The notes beneath the pieces were generated by a model that saw only the letters and a program-made list of their open reading frames with translations, ran no database searches and was not told the DNA's origin. The position numbers and the translations under genes were made by a program. Positions 55,829 through 64,000 of a stretch of DNA of 64,000 bases are shown piece by piece. The stretch spans positions 37,179,255 to 37,243,254 of the forward strand of contig NC_054083.1 of the NCBI RefSeq assembly GCF_017562075.2, given 5' to 3'. Position 1 is the first letter of the stretch, and each line of letters opens with the position of its first letter. Source of the stretch: Anopheles merus (Eukaryota; Arthropoda; Insecta; Diptera; Culicidae).

Positions 55829-58800
55829 CACACATTCTGCAGACGTGTGGCCTGCGGCGAGTGAAAGCATTTTCTTGTTATGATCGGTATGGACGACCAT
55901 ATAAAAAAAAAACACACACACACACACACAAACATATATGTAAGGGTACAACATTGTGATGAAAAGGTAGCGACGCTTACCGAGGGCTCAAAATGGGTAT
56001 CAATAAAAATATGTTCCCCGAATAAAATGTTTTCAATTTATGTTTACGTGCAATGTTGCGATGTCGTAGTATTTGTCCCTTTTTACTACATAAAATGATA
56101 TAATTATTTGTTTTTTTTAATCGATACTATTTCATAGCTTTTTAGTTTACCATTTTCCTACATTTTCTTTTCTCCATGAGTAAACGTATCATACGGCAAA
56201 ATGTAATGATATAGCATCGGAAATCAATCTTTTTCATGCCTGCGGGATACAACATAACCGTAATCAATCAGGTATTCTGTTCCAAATAGCAAATACCTAC
56301 ACAAATACAAGTAACGACCTCTCAGCCAGTGCAACTGGGTCAACATATATAGGGGCGAATAAATTAAATTCTGGTTAAACTACATAAAACAATAGTACCA
56401 CAGTTCGCACAATCCACTCCCGCTAACGGTCCTGCAATCCACCAAAACGTCTGATCAATAATTCAGATCACAGATAGCGGGAAAGAAACCGGAGCCCGGA
56501 AGAATGATCCTGCACATATTCCTACAGGATATTCCTGCGCTCCATTCCATCCTTCTCATACACGTTGCTGACGTACGTTGCGTTGTGTTTGTATCGTTTC
56601 CGCTATTCGCTCCTTCCCAGGTGTGTGGGGTCAGCCCATTTCTTTACCCTTGAGACGGACCCGACATACATACACACACCCGACGGAAGAGATAAGGACG
56701 ACGGAAGAGGAATGGATTTAAAAGTGCGAAACGGATGCCTTTACTACCTTCGTGTGTGAGTGTATGTGAGTGCACAGCTATAGCAACATGGCACCAGCAA
56801 CAAAGCACATCAGCAACACAAATCCATTGGCCTCTTGGACTTGTGTGTGCGCCAGGGTGTGTGCGATTTTTCACAAGACGTTTTTCATCTTTCATCTTTC
56901 TTCCCTTTTCCTTCCACCGTTCGGCCAGCACCGTGTCGCGTGTGCTTTCGCTTTTCGTCCTTCCCGGTGATTTCCGGCCAGTGCCCGATGTTTATGCCGT
57001 TTCGTGCAACTATCGCCCGATAAAGGGATATTCAACCAACGCGCGGCGGGGCACACACGTCGGGGTGGAAAAGCGTAAGAAATGAAAAATTAAATGGATG
57101 TATAGACAATTGGCACCGGATCGGTGAAAGCCGTAGCCAAGTTCTACAAATCGGAGGGGTTTCAATTCCTTCTATCTGTCTCTCTTGCTCTCTCTCTCTC
57201 TCTTTTCAGCCAAAGCGACACTATTTCAACGCCCCTGGAAGACGAGGCGAAACCCGCAAGCGGAGCTCGTGAGCGGGAATGTGTTTTAGAATGATTGCAT
57301 GTGACCTACATAGTCAAACGAAAATCTCAACCCCCGGGGTAAGCGCAACTACCACCCACGAACTATTCGAAGGAGCAAGCAAGAAACGCCGGAACGTATG
57401 GTATGGCAACGAGGCGCTGGCAAACAGATCCGGCAAAAGTTTTCCCCCCTTTCGTGCAAACGATAACGCAATCAGTTTTGAATGGTTGCCACCCATTTCC
57501 GGCCCCTCGGCACAAACGAAAACGCAAAAAAAAACCCCGAGAACGATTTTGCTACGCTTTGGGGGACACGGTTTTGCCTTTCAAACCTTTGCCTATTGGA
57601 TTACTTTCGTACTTTTTAGCGTCCAAAAAGTTGCTCTGTCTCAAAAATAATATCAAAATAATCCGCCAGCCCGGCTCCCCAGCCGAAAGCACGCGCAAGT
57701 TTGTGTGAAAGAAAAAAAAAACACACACACACACATCTCTATTGGCAGTTTCGTTCACAAAGGCACTTTCTTCTATTGCTTCCATTCGCTTGGTTTCGGC
57801 ACAATTTCCCAGCTTCTCAAATGCACATAAAAACACGTCTCTCGACTCATGCTTTGCGCATTTCCATCCTTTCTCTGGCACACATTACCATCTCGTTTAG
57901 TTTGATTTTCATTTACGAGATTGCGGAAACGCTCCCTGTGCTCCTAAACTGTCGCTCCTCACGGGAGGGGAACGTTGTGCTTTCGAGCGGTTTGATCCAT
58001 TATTTACAAAACACTTCACCGGCGGCGTTCAAATTGCTTATTCCATCGATACACCACAGAGGTTTAGCTGGTTGATTTCTTCGCGAAAAAGCAGCCACTC
58101 TACTGCCTCGTTGGCAGCAGGAAGAGAAATTGAAATATTTACAAGATTGTTAAAAGTTGCAACAGCAACTGGCTCACTACCGATACACACAAACACGAGA
58201 TAGTTCGTGCAGCAGAAGATCAAAGGTTATGAGATGGTTATTTCATGAGCGTTTATTGATTTTTTTGTATGCTTGTAACCCTTTTCTGAAAGAGCACCCA
58301 GTGAATCGGGTTTAAGTTGAACTTTTATAAATAAATTACAATATAAAATGCATTAAAGATGGGTGAGGACATATTCTTAATGTTATGTTTGATTTGAAGA
58401 ACAATTGGTGGAACGTTCGTTTTAATTTCACTCTTTTTTTGTATCAAATTCTCAAATACTAGCACTGTTAAAGAATAAAGTTAAATAATGTCTTCTATGT
58501 AAGAAAAAAAAACACCCTCTATGATCACCCTCTTCATCTGCAAAAACGACATTCAAGCTTTAACGGAACGTAATAATTAACACCCTTCAACTCCTTCGCA
58601 CAGCCGACAGATGTTACGGGAACTCTACACTAATCCCGGCCAATGCTAAATCCTCTCCGCTGGAAAACTAGCGACGGCTCTCAACCGAAAGGGAAACTCT
58701 TGTCACGGCCAAGGTAAACAAGCGCCGTGAAGGTAAGCGCCACAACGTGTGCGTAAGGCCACGCACGAAAACAACACCAACGAACTGGATTTTTTCTCAG

Positions 58801-59870
58801 AATTCAGAAAAACGGTCACCCCCTTGGAATGGATCGCTTTTGTAAAAATAGCAGCGCCACATCATGTGACCAACGCATCACACACACACCGGGCATTAGA
58901 ACTTTCAACCTACGGTGTGACTACAGCGCGCGACCTTCCTCCCGCTAAACGTTCGGCATCAAAACAGTCACCAACCCAGGGCGGATAGTGGAATTTCTGA
59001 GAACCACTTAATGCTCGTCTGCCCATGCCCGACGATGCCCGTGTTGTTTCGGTTATATTTTCACGATTGCACGATTTACATCCGTGCCCAGAGAGAAGGA
59101 AAAAAAACTCACCGAGCCCACCCTCAGCGTGGAAGTGGCGTGGAAAAGGGGGACAAAGGGACCGGAGGGTCCTTAGCGCGCCAAGAGTTTATTATGTTTT
59201 CATCGGTTCTGTTAATTTTGTTCTCTTTTCTTTTCTACTTCTTTTCCTCTCAATTTCGCTGTATTGTTCGGACTCTCCCTCGAGCATACCCCTCTCTCTC
59301 TCTGTATCTCTCTTTCTCATATTCGATCATCAAAAACGTGCGTGCATTCGGGCGTACAAGAAAATCCGCCGTTGTTTATCGTTACGCGCCGGGGACACAA
59401 ATATAAACGGACGCAATATACAAATGCTGCTCGCTGCGCCTGCCGGTCCCCAATCCTCGGCAGTAACGCACACGCCATTAGTTTGTACCAATAAATTTGC
59501 TCAAAATATCATGTCAGAACAAATGATCGCACCAACTAACGGTCTCGCTCAATATCGCCCGGTGAGGCAAGCATCGACACACGGTCACCGTTCCGTCGGT
59601 CTCCTTGATGGCACGTGATTAACGCACAGAACGGTCGTGTTACTCCACCGCTCCTCTGTTCCACCGTATGTTTCTGTCGTTACGGATTGGTAGTAATTAT
59701 TCAAAGAAAAGTGAAGACTTTCCCACCTTTTAGCGTCAGAGCGTGTTTACTTACACACCGCGGCGATTGAGTGAGCGGATAATACAGTCTCCGGGGTTAA
59801 ATGCACCCCAAAATCCTCGCTGTCAATATCGATTTGCTAGTGGAATCGAGGAGTAGGAATCGTATTGGAA
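55829..59870. other. Non-coding stretch
   Basis: No supportable exon. AT-rich near 56080-56250 and 58250-58520; CT-rich near 57180-57202. Open frames of 100-130 codons in 56735-58075 lie on both strands and have no domain signal. Confidence 0.45.
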
Positions 59871-59875
59871 TCGTC

Positions 59876-59903
59876 ACTTACCTGAAAAGAAACAAAAAAC
59901 GCA
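59876..59903 (-). promoter_or_regulatory. Putative recursive splice site (zero-length exon)
   Basis: On the minus strand CGTTTTTTGTTTCTTTTCAG abuts GTAAGTGACG, junction 59881/59882. The acceptor (T-rich tract and TTTTCAG) and the donor (GTAAGT) are both near consensus. It lies 31 kb upstream, in transcription direction, of the next such site at 28952. Confidence 0.65.
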
Positions 59904-62900
59904 CAAAAATAACTCGATTAGAATTTGTTATCGTATTCGAAACCATAAACTCAGCCCCCGTCAACCATCGTACTGTTAGTTGTAAGGACAAACAAAAATA
60001 CAGCCTTCAGGAAAACAAAAAAAGTGGTAGCAGCCGTACCTCCGTTGTTCTCTGGTAGGGTCACTCATAAAACAAGATTTCCCCGTAGCCGTACCACACC
60101 GGGCGGGCAGCGCGAAGGACTCACGGTTGATTTATCATAATAATAAGGAAGGTCCTTCGCGAGAAAGCAAAGGAGCGGAATGAAACCCCCGAAACCGGCT
60201 AGCAAGGGTAGAAAAATCGATACAACCGAACGAGGAAAAACTGCCCACCAGACCTTACAGCAGCGCAGCTGTAAAAGGGAAAGAGCATTGTCGTTTCTTA
60301 CCGAAATCGGCAAGATAGAATTGATTACCCTTTCAGCCGTAAGCAAAGCCCGCTAAACCAAAATAACCCTCCCTTGCGCCCATCAAAACACGTCCGTCAT
60401 CCCCGCTCGTGTGGGACATAAAGTTTTAATTTTTCCCTTAACGTTCAATCAAGCACCGGAACCACCAAGGCACGGGCCGGCATTGAAATCTTTTGAGCGT
60501 TTTGAGCGTAAATAAATAAAAGCTAGCCATCAATATTAATCAAAACTCGTTCACATGGTGGGCAGGTTGGACGGCGTAGCCCGAAAAGGGTAGCACAGAT
60601 TGCGTGTCCCAGCGAGATCCCTTTTTTGACTACAATAAGACCTTTTTGGCGCTGGAGTATGCGTGTCTAATCTTACTGCCACGGGTATGTACAACACACA
60701 CACTCCAACACGAGGAAGAGCAGAGCAATTTTCCCGACGCATTTCTCCGGTGCCGTTTGATGTGCCGGAAGGATCGGAAAAAGTTTAATTGAAATATAAT
60801 AGCCATAAAATGTGACTCTCCAGCAATAAAGCGGCACGATGTATGGCTATCTAGTGGGGTGCCAAACGTCAACCAAGGGGTAGATTCCATACAGAACCGG
60901 CACTACTGACTGGCTACTGACCACAGGGGGTGTTGCTTGACCTATTGCTTCCGAAGTCGATCCAATAGGGAGCATTAGGGGAAAGATTCTGCCAGAGTTC
61001 AATGTTTTGTGGTGTCGTAAAGCAGGTTCCCAATAACTTCCCCTTTGTTCCGACGAGGCTTCGTTTGCCCTTTAAGACTCTCTAAGGGGTTTAAATGCTA
61101 TAAAATCATCTCCGCTAATATAAGAAACAGAATAATTGTTTTTCAAGGGAATCATGCTCAGAATTTTTAACTTGGGTAGAAAGAAATAAAGCAACATACA
61201 TTCTTAATTTTCATTCTTTGAGCAACATCTACTTCATTCTTTAAGCAGCAATAGCCAGAACGTTTAAGTTGACATTGCTTCTACAATATTTTTTTTATTT
61301 ATGTAAACAATATCAGGCTAATATATATTTTACACTCAGCCAAGTATAGTGCTATAACTTCCATATAGTACACTAACGTATGATTTATAAACCACCGAGC
61401 AATCTAAGGCACACTCGTAACAACAACATTGTCTCTCAGTTTAGCTCCAGAGTTTAGAACTAGACCAATTTGTATTCATTTTTTAATATTGCTTTGCCTT
61501 TTTTCTGCCTCTCCAAAAACGAACAGTCTTCCCCTGACTGTAAACCAGTCCGGGCGGAATCATTTCTTCCCTGCTCAAGCTCCAGTTTCTGCGCCGTAAA
61601 TAAAAAAAAACGCCGTACAAGAAGCATGCCTTTTGGACGATTGCAGCGATTACTGCTAGCTTCATGTTACACTACCAGTCCTCCCGCCTTTCGTCCTGAG
61701 CCGTTTTATTGTTATTGCCTCATATCAACAACGACAATCACGAGGGAAAACATTCAGCCCTACCCCGTTGCCACGGTGCCCGAAGCGGGTGAAAAAAGCG
61801 CTGTAGTGGCCGGGGAGCGAAATTTGGTTTTAGAAAACGGCAGCAAAAGTGTACAACCAATCGAGGATTGGCTCGAGATTGTCAAATCGGTACAGCGGTC
61901 CCGTCCGACCAGTGCCGTGTGCACCACTAATGTCGATGTCTTGACGGTGAAATTCCTTCGAGACTTGTGTCGTTTTGCGGACGAAATTCAAGCTTCGAGG
62001 CAGGCCGAAAAAAAAAGGACGCTATAAACTTGCCCTAAACGGAGGGAGGGGATTTCAAGTGCACCAGAGGAAGAGGAGGAAGAAGAAGAACGAAACAGAG
62101 AGAGAGAGAGAAAAAAGTATGTCAAACGGAAACTTTGCGATAGTGAAATGTGAAACGGTTCGTCCCCTTGGGGGGCTTGCTCCTATCGATTGGAGGCAAT
62201 GTTTCGTGCACAGTTAAAGCAGGCATAGCTTTTACACATTGCACCGCTTCTACACACGTGAAACACGAATCCATAACCTGCATGACAGCTGTGACTGTAC
62301 TGGGAGGATGGATCTGAATTAAATAAATTAATGGCATATTTTCCATCCTGTTTCTGAAATTCCAATAACATTTTCTTCTTTTTGCAATGTTTTTTGCAAT
62401 TTTTGCAATTGCAACAACTCGCAGCAAGGTGCAAATAATGCAATTACAATGCACTCGAACAACTGCTCGGCTAAAAACATGCACTCGCAAAATTCGTATC
62501 CCAGTTCTTACTTTTCGCACTTCAGCGTTTCGCGCTCTCTCTCTCTCTCTCTCCGAGCAGTTCCTTTTGCATCCTTCAAACTATGCTGTGCCAGTGTTTT
62601 CACGCCACTTTGTTCCGAGAAACTCCAGCGCTCGCGTGACCAACTGTTTACCAACTCTGGGAAGAGGTGTGAAAATTCCATCCGCCGCTGACTCAGAGTG
62701 GCGTAGCCTATCGGTTTTGCTCATCGGAGAAGTTTGCCTGGGGAGTTCTGCAAGCCGGGGCTTTAATTTGCTTCTTTTTTTATACAATGAATTTGCTGCT
62801 TTTTGCTTGTTTGTTTGTGAGACTTCTAGGTTGTCATTTCCGTTGCCTCGGTCGGTGGCAAGCCGTGATCTCTGGAGAAGCAAAAGCATCCAAAACCTTT

Positions 62901-64000
62901 CAAACGAATTATAATTTGTTCCATTTTGCATCGGCGAGAACGTTCCGCGTGCTAAACCGAACCGAATGATTATCGAAAAGCTTTGCTCTTCTTTTTCGGC
63001 TTCTTGTTTGTTCCCCCCCTCCCCCCTCCGACCAGCCAGTTCAGGTGAAACGTGGCTTACGATTGTGACCGAAGCCGCTGACTGGGCAAAGGGTAAACCG
63101 AACTGAAACTGTGTGTACATTCCAATTAACACTGCCGGCCGTTCAGGCCGGACAACTTTTCCTCCTCCACTTTCGAGTGTTTGCTTTTGTTCCTTTAGAA
63201 GGGTGGAGAGTGTTGTTGCTACTCCTTCTTCTTATTGTTATTCTTCTTTCTCTCTCTCTCTATCTCTCTCTTTCGCTTTTCAACATTTTCATTTAAAAGC
63301 GGGGTCAATCCATTCAAAAGCACCTATCGGGTACAGTTCGTTCTCGAAAGTGAGCTAAAGCTAGTAACATCATTATTTTTCATCCCGGTTCGTGGTGTTT
63401 GCTGTCGCCTGAAACGTTCAGCTGCTTGGGTAATGCTGTGTAGAGTTTTCTGCATCTTTCTCACACACACACACAGTTGCTTTCTCTCTCTGTTATCTTT
63501 TTTGGACCCATTCATCTTTACCGGCGCCTAAGACACTGTGCAGCGCCACGATTGGTTTCTAGGTGTCTTTCCAACCCATCGCCGTGTGCTGCTGGTCTCT
63601 TGTTTGTTTGGGGTTTCGATCGCCCGTTTTTCTTCGTGCTCTCTGTTCGAGAGACGTTTCGAACGGGTAAGGGAAGCAACAACAACAACAACCACGGTGA
63701 GAAAAGAAAACAGAAGCCAGAGCCGCTGGAAGATGCTACCGGTGGTCGACGCCACCGGAGTGCTGATGCCACGAATTTATAATTTAATTTGATATAAGAT
63801 GCTAACCCAAGATGCACGGTGCGCAAACACTAGTGCAAACACCACACAGACACACACGTACGCACGTTCGAGTGATCTATTTTCATCGTGCGAGGGTAAC
63901 ATACGAGGCTTGATTGCCGTTTGGGAGGAACAAATTCATCCCCTTTCGCATCCAATCCTATCCAACAGTGAAAGTAGTTTAAGAAATGACATTTTAATTT
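59904..64000. other. Non-coding stretch to the window end
   Basis: No supportable exon. It contains CT-rich tracts (62537-62552, 63250-63275) and an AT-rich block (61130-61370). A plus-strand frame at 61626-62024 (ATG to stop, about 133 codons) has a moderately protein-like end but no recognisable domain and is not called. Confidence 0.45.

Noticed and set aside
61470..62027. Plus-strand frame of 185 codons
   Set aside because: The first codon is TTG; from the first ATG (61626) only about 133 codons remain. The C-terminal part looks somewhat protein-like, but there is no domain, no promoter and no splice context, and frames of this length are expected by chance in 64 kb.

Overview
This window reads as dipteran nuclear DNA, most likely from an anopheline mosquito. 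That is an inference. It rests on a gene-poor layout, GC-rich unique islands alternating with AT-rich stretches, abundant CA/CT microsatellites, a CAG/CAA-coded polyglutamine exon, a BEL/Pao retrotransposon with a mosquito-type envelope gene, a Tc1 element and a hAT-type non-autonomous element. No bacterial-style gene arrangement is present.

Host content. The only host coding segment I can support is a polyQ/polyA-rich exon on the minus strand (12901-13885), which ends at a splice donor. Its parent gene is not recognised. Three sites on the same strand (17232, 28952, 59881) join a pyrimidine tract and AG directly to GTAAGT or GTAAGC. That is the layout of recursive splice sites (ratchet points, zero-length exons). 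A weaker fourth candidate lies at position 37. I found no comparable site on the plus strand. The simplest reading is that most of the window is the inside of one or more giant introns of a minus-strand gene whose promoter lies to the right of the window and whose 3' exons lie to the left.

Mobile content. 29189-40293 is a complete BEL/Pao LTR retrotransposon on the minus strand. It has 827-bp LTRs that look identical, a CCCAC target-site duplication, an intact 1809-residue gag-pol that begins with a C4HC3 PHD finger, and an envelope gene that I judge to be chuvirus-glycoprotein-like. The envelope gene is split by an intact Tc1 element (30897-32308, plus strand) with 24-bp perfect terminal repeats, a TA duplication, a TATA/Inr promoter and a 332-residue DD34E transposase. 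At 54997-55820 there is an 824-bp hAT-type non-autonomous element with an 8-bp target duplication and clustered CGGAGC-type subterminal repeats. A weaker MITE candidate lies at 3561-4112.

How the parts interact. The BEL element is in the same orientation as the inferred host transcript and ends about 230 bp upstream of the recursive site at 28952. It therefore brings a splice donor and poly(A) signals into that intron segment. A CTCF-like motif at 18981-18995 is a possible insulator site. The remaining sequence (about 0-12.9 kb, 14-29 kb, 40-55 kb and 56-64 kb) shows no supportable coding exon; the many short open frames there look like chance frames.
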